Shown: piece after piece, positions 1 through 6,634 of the stretch
Layout: each line of letters begins with the position of its first letter
Position numbering within the stretch: the stretch's first letter is position 1
Source of the DNA: VBAS01 sp035318985
GTDB lineage: Bacteria; Bacteroidota; Bacteroidia; Chitinophagales; Chitinophagaceae
Assembly: GCA_035318985.1 (NCBI GenBank)
Contig: DATHDP010000064.1
Coordinates: 1-7,990 of the forward strand
Length of the DNA: 7,990 nt
Direction of reading: 5' to 3'
Notes under the pieces: generated by a model
The model's database searches: none
What the model was told of the DNA's origin: nothing
What the model saw: only the letters and a program-made list of their open reading frames with translations
Translations under genes and position numbers: made by a program

Positions 1-5
1 ATAAA

Positions 6-1643
6 ATGGCAAAACAATTATTCTTCGATATTGAGGCCCGCAATAGAATGAAAAGGGGTGTTGATATCCTGGCAAATGCTGTGAAAGTAACACTGGGCCC
101 TAAAGGTCGTAATGTAGTTATTGAAAAAAAATTCGGTGCGCCGGGTGTAACTAAAGACGGAGTTTCCGTTGCAAAAGAAATTGAACTGGAAGACCCCATT
201 GAAAATATGGGTGCTCAAATGGTAAAAGAAGTAGCAAGCAAAACTTCTGATGTAGCTGGTGATGGTACTACTACTGCCACTGTACTTGCACAATCAATCA
301 TCACTGAAGGATTGAAGAACGTAGCTGCAGGTGCTAACCCAATGGACCTGAAGCGTGGTATTGACAAAGCTGTAAAAGCTGTTGTTGAAAGCCTTGCATC
401 ACAGTCTCAGAAAGTGGGTAATGACAGTAAGAAGATCGAGCAGGTAGCTTCTATTTCTGCAAACAATGATGCAGCAATTGGAAAACTGATCGCTGAAGCT
501 ATGACCAAGGTGACTAAAGACGGTGTTATCACTGTTGAAGAAGCTCGTGGTATCGAAACTACTGTTGAAGTAGTAGAAGGTATGCAATTCGATCGTGGTT
601 ATATCTCTCCTTATTTCGTTACTAACAGCGAAAAAATGGAAGCTGAATTGGAGAATCCTTATATCATGATCTATGATAAAAAGGTGAGCAGCATGAAAGA
701 CATTCTTCATATCCTGGAGAAAGTAGCTCAGCAAGGTGCTCCATTATTGATCATCTCTGAAGATCTCGAAGGTGAAGCATTGGCAACATTAGTTGTAAAC
801 AAACTTCGCGGTACTTTGAAAGTAGCAGCTGTAAAAGCTCCTGGTTTTGGCGATCGCAGAAAAGAAATGCTACAGGATATCGCTATCCTTACTGCAGGTC
901 TTGTGATCAGCGAAGAGCAAGGTTATAAATTAGAGAATGCTGATCTTTCTTACCTCGGTAAGGCTGACAGAGTAGTAATTGATAAGGATAATACAACAAT
1001 CGTTGATGGAAAAGGAAAGAAAGCTGACATCGTTGCACGTATCAACCAGATCAAAGCTCAGATCGAAGTAACTACTTCTGATTATGATAAAGAAAAATTA
1101 CAGGAACGTCTTGCTAAACTTAGCGGTGGTGTTGCTGTATTGCAAGTTGGTGCTGCCACTGAAATGGAAATGAAAGAAAAGAAGGATCGTGTTGACGATG
1201 CGCTTCATGCAACAAGAGCTGCAATTGAAGAAGGTATCGTTCCAGGTGGTGGTGTAGCTTTCATTCGTGCTATCGAAGCAATTGACAAAATGAAAGGAAG
1301 CAATGAAGATGAAGGAACTGGTATCGCTATTGTAAAAAGAGCGTTGGAAGAACCACTTCGTCAAATTGTAGAGAACGCAGGAATTGAAGGTTCAATCGTT
1401 GTTCAGAAAGTAAAAGAAGGAAAAGGCGATTTTGGTTTCAATGCAAGAACTGAGCAGTATGAGAAATTAATTGCTGCTGGTGTTATTGATCCAACTAAAG
1501 TTACACGTGTAGCTTTAGAGAACGCTGCTTCAATTGCCGGTATGTTACTCACTACTGAGTGTGTAATTGCTGACAAACCTAAGAAAGAAGAAGCCCATAA
1601 TCACGGTGGTGGTGCACCTGACATGGGTGGCATGGGTTACTAA
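6..1643 (+). CDS. groEL: 60 kDa chaperonin GroEL (Hsp60, Cpn60)
   Basis: ATP-driven cytosolic group I chaperonin that forms double heptameric rings and folds proteins together with GroES. The 545-residue product is full length for the family and colinear with E. coli GroEL. Visible hallmarks are the nucleotide-binding TLGPKGRNV at 29-37, GDGTTTATVL at 85-94 (D86 corresponds to the ATP-site Asp), the apical DRGYISPYF at 196-204, the KAPGFGDRR stretch at 277-285, and RVDDALHATRAA at 395-406, whose D398 is the catalytic Asp. The ATG at 6 gives the usual MAK start. Only 5 bases lie upstream, so promoter and any groES are outside the window. The C-terminal tail is short, GGGAPDMGGMGY after two histidines, instead of the long GGM repeat of E. 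coli. A strong terminator follows 25 bases after the stop, so groEL probably ends its transcription unit. Identification is essentially certain. Confidence 0.99.
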   Translation: MAKQLFFDIEARNRMKRGVDILANAVKVTLGPKGRNVVIEKKFGAPGVTKDGVSVAKEIELEDPIENMGAQMVKEVASKTSDVAGDGTTTATVLAQSIITEGLKNVAAGANPMDLKRGIDKAVKAVVESLASQSQKVGNDSKKIEQVASISANNDAAIGKLIAEAMTKVTKDGVITVEEARGIETTVEVVEGMQFDRGYISPYFVTNSEKMEAELENPYIMIYDKKVSSMKDILHILEKVAQQGAPLLIISEDLEGEALATLVVNKLRGTLKVAAVKAPGFGDRRKEMLQDIAILTAGLVISEEQGYKLENADLSYLGKADRVVIDKDNTTIVDGKGKKADIVARINQIKAQIEVTTSDYDKEKLQERLAKLSGGVAVLQVGAATEMEMKEKKDRVDDALHATRAAIEEGIVPGGGVAFIRAIEAIDKMKGSNEDEGTGIAIVKRALEEPLRQIVENAGIEGSIVVQKVKEGKGDFGFNARTEQYEKLIAAGVIDPTKVTRVALENAASIAGMLLTTECVIADKPKKEEAHNHGGGAPDMGGMGY

Positions 1644-1668
1644 GAGAAGTTTTAAGTAATAAGTTATA

Positions 1669-1699
1669 GATCCCGCTTCGAAAGAGGCGGGATTTTTTT
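1669..1699 (+). terminator. Rho-independent terminator of groEL
   Basis: The arm TCCCGCTTC (1671-1679) pairs with GAGGCGGGA (1684-1692) with one G-T wobble, enclosing a GAAA tetraloop of the stable GNRA class at 1680-1683. A run of seven T follows directly (1693-1699). It lies 25 bases after the groEL stop and before the next gene, so it should separate groEL from the serine hydrolase gene. Confidence 0.93.
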
Positions 1700-1714
1700 A
1701 TTATCATTTATCAT

Positions 1715-1722
1715 TATCTTGA
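1715..1722 (+). promoter_or_regulatory. possible -7 element of the serine hydrolase gene
   Basis: TATCTTGA resembles the Bacteroidota -7 consensus TAnnTTTG but is one T short before the G. It lies 15 bases before the ATG at 1738 and downstream of the groEL terminator, where a new promoter is expected. No convincing -33 TTTG is seen. Two tandem copies of TTATCAT (1701-1714) lie just upstream; they may be chance in AT-rich DNA. Confidence 0.3.
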
Positions 1723-1737
1723 AAAAAACTTAACTGC

Positions 1738-3249
1738 ATGAGAAAAGGTTTAATTTCTTTCCTGGTATTATTTGTTTGGGTAAAAACATTTTCACAAACT
1801 GATAGTAAAGAAATACAGAACAAGGCTGATCTGTTTGATAAATATATTCAGTCATCAATGCCATTATGGAAAACAACAGGTCTTTCCGTTGCAGTGGTTA
1901 AAGACGGAAAAGTGATCTTTAAAAAAGGATATGGCGTTACAAACATTGATAAACCACAGCCGTTTACTACTTCTACAATTGCCTTTTGTGCTTCTACCAC
2001 CAAAGCAATGACCGCCGCTTGTATAGGTATGCTGGTTGATGAAGGAAAAATTAAATGGGATGATAAGCTGAAAGAAATATTACCGGGATTTCGTTTATAT
2101 GATCCGTATGTAAGTGATGAAATAACCATTCGTGACCTCCTTCGTCATAATGCAGGATTGGGTAATGGTGATAGACTTTGGTTGTTTGGATATTCTTCTG
2201 AAGAAATTGTGCGGCGCATGCGGTATATGAAACCTGCCTATTCTATGCGGTCATCTTTTATTTATCAAAACCTTATGTATGTAGTAGCAGGTGAGGTGAT
2301 AAAAAAAATAAGTGGCATGCCATGGAATGAATTTATAACGAAAAGAATTTTTCAGCCATTGGGGATGAGTCATACATATACAAAATTCACGGAGGCCAAA
2401 AATGAATCGAGTATAATGACGCCACATTTTTTATATGGTGATACTGTTATTAAAACAATTGAAGCGATCAATTTCGGAGGTTATGATCCTGCGGGCAGTA
2501 TTGTTTCGTGTATTGATGATATCACAAAATGGATGCAGTTTTTGCAGGATAGTGCTATTGTAAATGGAAAAAGATTGATCAGGGCCGAAACCTTTGCGGA
2601 ATTTTTTAAACCGCAGTCTTTTGTTACACGAGCCGAGTTTTATCCAACACAGGAAAAAACACATCCGCATTGGACAACTTATGGTTTAGGATGGTTCCAG
2701 CAGGATTATCGTGGACACATGTTCCAATTCCATACAGGAAGTCTTGACGGTGCAGTTGCAATTTTTGGTTTTTTACCAGAAGAAAAATTTTCTATTTATG
2801 TCTTCAGTAATCTTGACCATACGGAAATACGGCATGCATTGATGTGGAAGGCTACTGATCTCTGGTGCTTTAATGATAATAGTCGCGATTGGAGCACAGA
2901 GTTGTTTTCTCTTTATAAAGACAGGAGGGATTCTGCCCGCATCAGGGAAAATGTGAGAGAAGCCAAAAGAGTAATGGGGACAAAACCTTCATTGCCGCTT
3001 ACAGGATACACAGGAAAATTTACAAACGAAATTTATGGTGATGCAGAAATTGTATTAACCGGGAATGATCTCACGATAAAATTTCCGAATAAGATCAGTC
3101 TTTTATTGAAACATTGGAACTATGATGTTTTCAGGGCTTATTACAATTATGACTGGTATGGAAAAACATGGATCACATTTTCACAAAGCGCCGAGAGCAA
3201 GATCTCGCAATTTGAATATGACGGTGCAGTTTATCGAAAGAAAGAATAA
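1738..3249 (+). CDS. exported serine hydrolase, beta-lactamase / class C-like family (PF00144)
   Basis: Predicted secreted or periplasmic serine hydrolase of the penicillin-binding-protein / class C beta-lactamase fold. The 503-residue product starts with a signal peptide (hydrophobic core about 5-14, likely cleavage near TFSQ at 17-20). The catalytic set is complete: S86-T-T-K89 (SxxK, nucleophile S86), Y176-Q-N178 (YxN) and H332-T-G334, which replaces the KTG of true beta-lactamases as is common in this family. The hydrolase domain covers about 27-375. A separate C-terminal segment of about 415-503, beginning LTGYTGKFTNEIYG, resembles the small beta-rich DUF3471-type domain often attached to these enzymes. 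The substrate cannot be read from sequence: esterase, D-aminopeptidase or peptide hydrolase are all possible, and antibiotic resistance should not be assumed. The gene stands alone after the groEL terminator, with 61 bases before the rhomboid ATG. Confidence 0.9.
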   Translation: MRKGLISFLVLFVWVKTFSQTDSKEIQNKADLFDKYIQSSMPLWKTTGLSVAVVKDGKVIFKKGYGVTNIDKPQPFTTSTIAFCASTTKAMTAACIGMLVDEGKIKWDDKLKEILPGFRLYDPYVSDEITIRDLLRHNAGLGNGDRLWLFGYSSEEIVRRMRYMKPAYSMRSSFIYQNLMYVVAGEVIKKISGMPWNEFITKRIFQPLGMSHTYTKFTEAKNESSIMTPHFLYGDTVIKTIEAINFGGYDPAGSIVSCIDDITKWMQFLQDSAIVNGKRLIRAETFAEFFKPQSFVTRAEFYPTQEKTHPHWTTYGLGWFQQDYRGHMFQFHTGSLDGAVAIFGFLPEEKFSIYVFSNLDHTEIRHALMWKATDLWCFNDNSRDWSTELFSLYKDRRDSARIRENVREAKRVMGTKPSLPLTGYTGKFTNEIYGDAEIVLTGNDLTIKFPNKISLLLKHWNYDVFRAYYNYDWYGKTWITFSQSAESKISQFEYDGAVYRKKE

Positions 3250-3262
3250 CTCCTGTAAGCTT

Positions 3263-3285
3263 AAAGATCTTAAGGCCTGATCTTT
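3263..3285. repeat. 7-bp perfect inverted repeat before the rhomboid gene
   Basis: AAAGATC (3263-3269) and GATCTTT (3279-3285) are exact reverse complements separated by 9 bases that include the palindrome AGGCCT. The right arm coincides with the possible -7 element of the rhomboid gene. No T tract follows, so a simple terminator for the serine hydrolase gene is unlikely. It could be an operator or a weak hairpin at the end of the upstream transcript; chance remains possible. Confidence 0.4.
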
Positions 3286-3286
3286 G
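3279..3286 (+). promoter_or_regulatory. possible -7 element of the rhomboid gene
   Basis: GATCTTTG matches TAnnTTTG at all defined positions but the first. It predicts a start of transcription near 3290 and a leader of about 20 bases before the ATG at 3311. It also overlaps the alternative TTG codon at 3284, which argues against that codon as the translation start. No clear -33 TTTG is visible at the usual distance. Confidence 0.4.
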
Positions 3287-3310
3287 TATATCGGAATTAA
3301 ATGTTTTGCC

Positions 3311-4009
3311 ATGCTTCCAATTGGTGATGATGATTCCGACAGACGCTTTGCCCCTCTTATCAATTACGCATTGATCGCAATAAATGTCCTTGTATTTGTT
3401 TTTTTACAAGGAATGGGCGGCAATGAAAAATTTACTTATGCATTTTCCACTGTGCCTGCAGAAATTCTGACGGGAAAGGATATTGCTACTGGCGTATTGG
3501 AACCTACACCTGTACCTGTTTATTTCACTCTTATCACTTCTATGTTTATGCATGGTGGCTGGGCCCATCTTTTGGGAAACATGTTGTTCCTATGGGTCTT
3601 TGGAGATAATATAGAAAACCGCATCGGTCACATCCGTTATCTTATCTTCTATCTTGTTTGTGGAATCATTGCCTCATTAAGTCATGTCTTTGTTTCGGGT
3701 TCAGATTCATTGATCCCTAGCCTCGGCGCATCAGGAGCTATTTCCGGAGTTTTGGGAGGGTACTTGCTATTATTCCCTTCACGCAGGGTTCGTGTAATTA
3801 TGGGTCGCGGAATTACAACGGTACCTGCATTTGTTGCACTTGGTATATGGATAGTTTTCCAGATCATTAGCCAATTGGGAGTGCTTGGTGGTGATCAGGG
3901 CGGTGGCGGTGTTGCCTATGCTGCTCATATTGGTGGCTTTGTTGCGGGTTTAGCACTTATTAAATTATTTGATATCGGTGTAAGAAAAGATAGTGTGTTA
4001 AATAGCTGA
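3311..4009 (+). CDS. rhomboid family intramembrane serine protease
   Basis: Polytopic inner-membrane protease that cleaves transmembrane substrates within the bilayer. The ATG at 3311 gives 232 residues beginning MLPIGDDD. An in-frame TTG at 3284 would add nine residues but lies inside the likely promoter, so I prefer the ATG. In the 232-residue numbering the hallmarks are HGGWAHLLGN at 81-90 (H86xxxN90, the oxyanion pair corresponding to H150/N154 of E. coli GlpG), GASG at 139-142 with nucleophile S141, and AHIGGF at 205-210 with catalytic H206. The Ser-His dyad is therefore complete. There are about six hydrophobic helices with a short cytoplasmic N terminus, and the long segment between helix 1 and the HGGW motif fits the L1 loop. 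No extra soluble domain is present. Natural substrates are unknown. The ABC-F gene follows after 80 bases with its own likely promoter. Confidence 0.93.
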   Translation: MLPIGDDDSDRRFAPLINYALIAINVLVFVFLQGMGGNEKFTYAFSTVPAEILTGKDIATGVLEPTPVPVYFTLITSMFMHGGWAHLLGNMLFLWVFGDNIENRIGHIRYLIFYLVCGIIASLSHVFVSGSDSLIPSLGASGAISGVLGGYLLLFPSRRVRVIMGRGITTVPAFVALGIWIVFQIISQLGVLGGDQGGGGVAYAAHIGGFVAGLALIKLFDIGVRKDSVLNS

Positions 4010-4059
4010 CCATGTCCTATTTTGTCGAATATCATCGCTTCAAAACACATGATATTGCC

Positions 4060-4067
4060 TACCTTTG
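4060..4067 (+). promoter_or_regulatory. -7 promoter element of the ABC-F gene
   Basis: TACCTTTG is an exact match to the Bacteroidota -7 consensus TAnnTTTG. It lies 22 bases before the ATG at 4090 and predicts a start of transcription around 4071. The expected -33 TTTG is not evident 17-23 bases upstream; the nearest TTTG (4021-4024) is too far away. Confidence 0.6.
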
Positions 4068-4070
4068 CGG

Positions 4071-4085
4071 CTTCAATTTTTGAAG
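4071..4085 (+). repeat. small perfect hairpin in the ABC-F leader
   Basis: CTTCAA (4071-4076) and TTGAAG (4080-4085) are exact reverse complements around a TTT loop. The repeat begins at about the predicted start of transcription and ends 4 bases before the ATG at 4090, so the whole leader would consist largely of this stem-loop. The stem is short and mostly A-T, so it is weak. It may affect mRNA stability or ribosome access, or be chance. Confidence 0.4.
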
Positions 4086-4089
4086 TAAT

Positions 4090-5715
4090 ATGATCAGTGT
4101 AAAAGACCTCAAATTAGCCTACGGAAAAAGAGTTTTGTTTGAAGAAGTGAATCTCAATTTCACTAAAGGGAATTGCTATGGCGTAATTGGCGCAAACGGC
4201 GCCGGTAAGAGTACTTTCTTAAAAATATTAAGCGGGGAAATAGAGGCTAATAAAGGAACTGTTGACATAACTAAAGGGGAAAGACTGGCTGTATTAAAGC
4301 AAAACCAGTTTGAGTTTGACGAGCAAACAGTTTTAAATACGGTGATGATGGGCCATACAAAATTGTGGTCAGTGACGAAGGAAAGAGAAAGCATTTATGC
4401 CCTTGCCGATTTTACTGAAGAAGATGGAATGAAAGCTGCAGAATTGGAAGGTGAGTTTGGTGAAATGGGTGGTTACACCGCAGATAGTGATGCAGCAACT
4501 TTGTTAGGTGAATTAGGAGTGAACGAAGAGTATCATCAATCATTGATGAAAGATATTCCTTCGAACTTAAAAGTTCGGGTACTCTTAGCGCAGGCGTTGT
4601 TTGGCAATCCAGATATATTATTATTGGATGAGCCGACGAATGGTTTGGATATTGAAACGATCAGCTGGTTAGAAAACTTTTTGGCTGATTATGAGAACAT
4701 CGTTTTGATCGTGAGCCACGACCGTCACTTTCTGGATGCAGTATGTACACACGTAGCCGATGTTGATCGTCAGAAAGTAAAAATATTTACCGGTAACTAT
4801 ACTTTCTGGTACGAGAGTTCACAATTGATGGCCCGCCAGGTAGGGGATAAGAATAAGAAAACAGAAGAGAAGCGCCAGGCGTTATTAGATTTCATTGCAC
4901 GATTCTCAGCAAACGCATCAAAAAGTAAACAAGCTACTTCAAGAAAAAAAGCATTAGAGAAATTAACAATAGAAGAGATAGAGCCGAGTTACAGAAAATA
5001 TCCTGGTATAATTTTTCAGCAGTTGCGTGAAGTTGGCAACCAGATATTACAAGTTGATAAGTTAGAAAAGTCTGTTGATAGCAGACCGCTTTTTAAAAAT
5101 GTAACTTTTACAGTGAACAAAGGCGATAAGATCGCAATACTGAGCCGTGATCCGTTGGCAGTAACAAGTTTCTTCAGCATTATTACCGGCGAAACAATAC
5201 CTGACAGCGGTTCTTATTCATGGGGGTCGACTGTTACACATGCTTTTTTGCCACAGGAAAACAGCCAATTCTTTGAAAAAGAAATGAACCTGATGGATTG
5301 GCTACGTCAATACGTGCCTGATCATGTTAGGGACGTGGACGAACCTTTTTTAAGGGGGTTTTTAGGCAAAATGCTTTTTAGTGGTGATGATGTGTTGAAG
5401 AAGACAAATGTATTAAGCGGTGGCGAAAAAGTTCGTTGCATGATCAGTCGTATGATGCTGCAAAATCCAAATGTGATCTTATTGGATCAACCAACAAACC
5501 ATCTTGATTTGGAAAGTATCCAAAGCTTCAATGAACAATGCACAGATTTTAAAGGGATCGTTTTACTTACCAGCCATGACCATACATTTATGGAAACCGT
5601 TGCCAATCGTGTGATCGAACTTACGCCAAATGGTATCATTGACAGGCTGATGGAGTTTGATGAATACTTGGTTGATGAAAGAGTGAAGGCGATGAAAGCG
5701 GAGTTGTATAGATAA
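4090..5715 (+). CDS. ABC-F family ATPase, YbiT-like, with a degenerate second ATP site
   Basis: Soluble ABC-F protein with two ATPase domains and no membrane segments; the class binds ribosomes and acts as translation factors. The 541 residues match E. coli YbiT in layout and in many blocks (NCYGVIGANGAGKST, LLAQALFGNPDILLLDEPTN, RFSANASKSKQATSR). NBD1 has Walker A GANGAGKST at 34-42, Walker B ILLLDEP at 176-182 (E181) and SHDRH (H210), but its signature is DIPSNLK (155-161) instead of LSGGxK. The inter-domain linker, the ribosome- and tRNA-contacting arm, is about 245-312. NBD2 keeps LSGGEK at 442-447 and SHDH (H496), but where Walker A should be there is SRDPLAVTS (352-360) with no P-loop lysine, and Walker B reads LLDQP with Q467 in place of the catalytic Glu. 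Reading frame and flanking strands are continuous, so this is not a frameshift. A resistance role of the Vga/Msr type is not supported. Confidence 0.93.
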   Translation: MISVKDLKLAYGKRVLFEEVNLNFTKGNCYGVIGANGAGKSTFLKILSGEIEANKGTVDITKGERLAVLKQNQFEFDEQTVLNTVMMGHTKLWSVTKERESIYALADFTEEDGMKAAELEGEFGEMGGYTADSDAATLLGELGVNEEYHQSLMKDIPSNLKVRVLLAQALFGNPDILLLDEPTNGLDIETISWLENFLADYENIVLIVSHDRHFLDAVCTHVADVDRQKVKIFTGNYTFWYESSQLMARQVGDKNKKTEEKRQALLDFIARFSANASKSKQATSRKKALEKLTIEEIEPSYRKYPGIIFQQLREVGNQILQVDKLEKSVDSRPLFKNVTFTVNKGDKIAILSRDPLAVTSFFSIITGETIPDSGSYSWGSTVTHAFLPQENSQFFEKEMNLMDWLRQYVPDHVRDVDEPFLRGFLGKMLFSGDDVLKKTNVLSGGEKVRCMISRMMLQNPNVILLDQPTNHLDLESIQSFNEQCTDFKGIVLLTSHDHTFMETVANRVIELTPNGIIDRLMEFDEYLVDERVKAMKAELYR

Positions 5716-5731
5716 TATTTTTTGTAGAATT

Positions 5732-6628
5732 TTATTTATGCTTTGCCTCGAGTCTACGTTTCAGATCATTTAACACATATTCATGTTGTGCTTCTATCGC
5801 TTGTTTTTCCCAAAACTCCCAATAGATACGTGGTTTTAATTGCGATTGATAAGTTGTTATTCTCGTCAGTTTTGTTGAATCGCCTTCTTGTGTAAATAAA
5901 TAAATTGCGTCATCAAATTTCAGCCATTTGAAGCCGGGTAACTTATAGTCAGTTACTTTCATTTTTATAAACTTCCCTCTTTTAATATCAGTAACTTTTT
6001 CTTCAATTGTTCCATTTTCAAAATAACAGGTTCTCTTAGCACCAACCTCTTCTTTTTCCAATACACATTTTTGCGGAACGGATAGACCAAGGTTCATTAG
6101 CAATGATCTTTTACCAGCAAGTGTGTCTACAGATTTAATAAAGTCATAAACTGTAGATGCTTTATACGGCAAATAAATTGTGCTTTCAACTTTTGCATTT
6201 TCAAATTTATTGCTAAAGAAATGTTCAATGCCGCCAGAAAATAAAAGGACGATGAGTGGATAAAGGCTAATCTTAATTATATTTTTTTTCTCAGTCTTTA
6301 ATGATCTCTTACGTAAATTATATCCTATCAGTATCCCTATTAACACTATAGGTATAAATATTGGGAGCAGCATGATCACACAAATCAGGCCTTCAAATCC
6401 TGCCGTGAGAAGTAAAAAAAAGAAAAGGGTAAGACCCATCATTACGGCAATTACAAGACTTATGCCCCAGTCAAGTTTTATTCCAAGGGAATAGCCAATG
6501 CATAATGGAACTACAATAAAAAATGTATAGCCAAGACCTACCAGTTCAAAATGAAATAACGTAAATCCTAATGTGCAAAGAAGAAATGTAGCAATAGCAG
6601 TGATAAATAGTCTATTTACCTTACTCAT
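5732..6628 (-). CDS. membrane protein with C-terminal SRPBCC-like domain
   Basis: A 298-residue protein of unknown function. The first half has about five hydrophobic helices (roughly 7-27, 30-50, 54-75, 80-103 and 118-134). The strongly basic loop RKRSLKTEKKN at 106-116 should be cytoplasmic, which would place the C-terminal half outside the inner membrane. That half (about 145-298) reads like an SRPBCC / polyketide-cyclase-type fold: an early STIYLPYKASTVYDFI stretch typical of the first strand and helix, successive beta strands (CYFENGTIEEKVTDI, KMKVTDY, AIYLFTQEG, TKLTRITTYQSQL), and a long final helix from about 267 to 296. Such domains form a hydrophobic ligand cavity; no ligand can be named. 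The start lies 6 bases after the stop of the DUF1080 gene, so both genes are probably co-transcribed. The stop faces the ABC-F stop across only 16 bases, with no clear terminator between them. The domain assignment is by pattern and is moderately sure. Confidence 0.8.
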   Translation of the reverse strand: MSKVNRLFITAIATFLLCTLGFTLFHFELVGLGYTFFIVVPLCIGYSLGIKLDWGISLVIAVMMGLTLFFFLLLTAGFEGLICVIMLLPIFIPIVLIGILIGYNLRKRSLKTEKKNIIKISLYPLIVLLFSGGIEHFFSNKFENAKVESTIYLPYKASTVYDFIKSVDTLAGKRSLLMNLGLSVPQKCVLEKEEVGAKRTCYFENGTIEEKVTDIKRGKFIKMKVTDYKLPGFKWLKFDDAIYLFTQEGDSTKLTRITTYQSQLKPRIYWEFWEKQAIEAQHEYVLNDLKRRLEAKHK

Positions 6629-6634
6629 ATCATT

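Noticed and set aside
18..1364. Open frames of 88-111 codons on the minus strand within groEL
   Set aside because: They are antisense to a highly conserved gene, rich in Phe/Ser/His as expected from reversed codons, and have no recognisable domain.
1738..3249. Antibiotic-resistance beta-lactamase
   Set aside because: The SxxK and YxN motifs are shared with esterases and peptidases, the third motif is HTG, and the C-terminal extra domain is typical of general serine hydrolases; no resistance context is present.
3284..3310. TTG at 3284 as the start of the rhomboid gene
   Set aside because: It lies inside the candidate -7 box and adds nine residues (MYIGIKCFA if initiated) that do not look like a rhomboid N terminus; the ATG at 3311 gives the natural MLPIGDDD start.
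3301..3327. Eight-residue open frame (ATG at 3301, TGA at 3325) overlapping the rhomboid start
   Set aside because: It could be a leader peptide, but there is no attenuator-like structure or biased composition, and such short frames are common by chance.
5143..5169. Frameshift as the cause of the missing NBD2 Walker A in the ABC-F protein
   Set aside because: The flanking strands GDKIAIL and FFSIITGE are in the same frame and aligned with the family with no gap in length, so substitutions explain it.
5716..5731. Bidirectional terminator between the convergent ABC-F and SRPBCC-membrane genes
   Set aside because: The gap is AT-rich with a T run, but I find no stem of useful length in it or just beside it.
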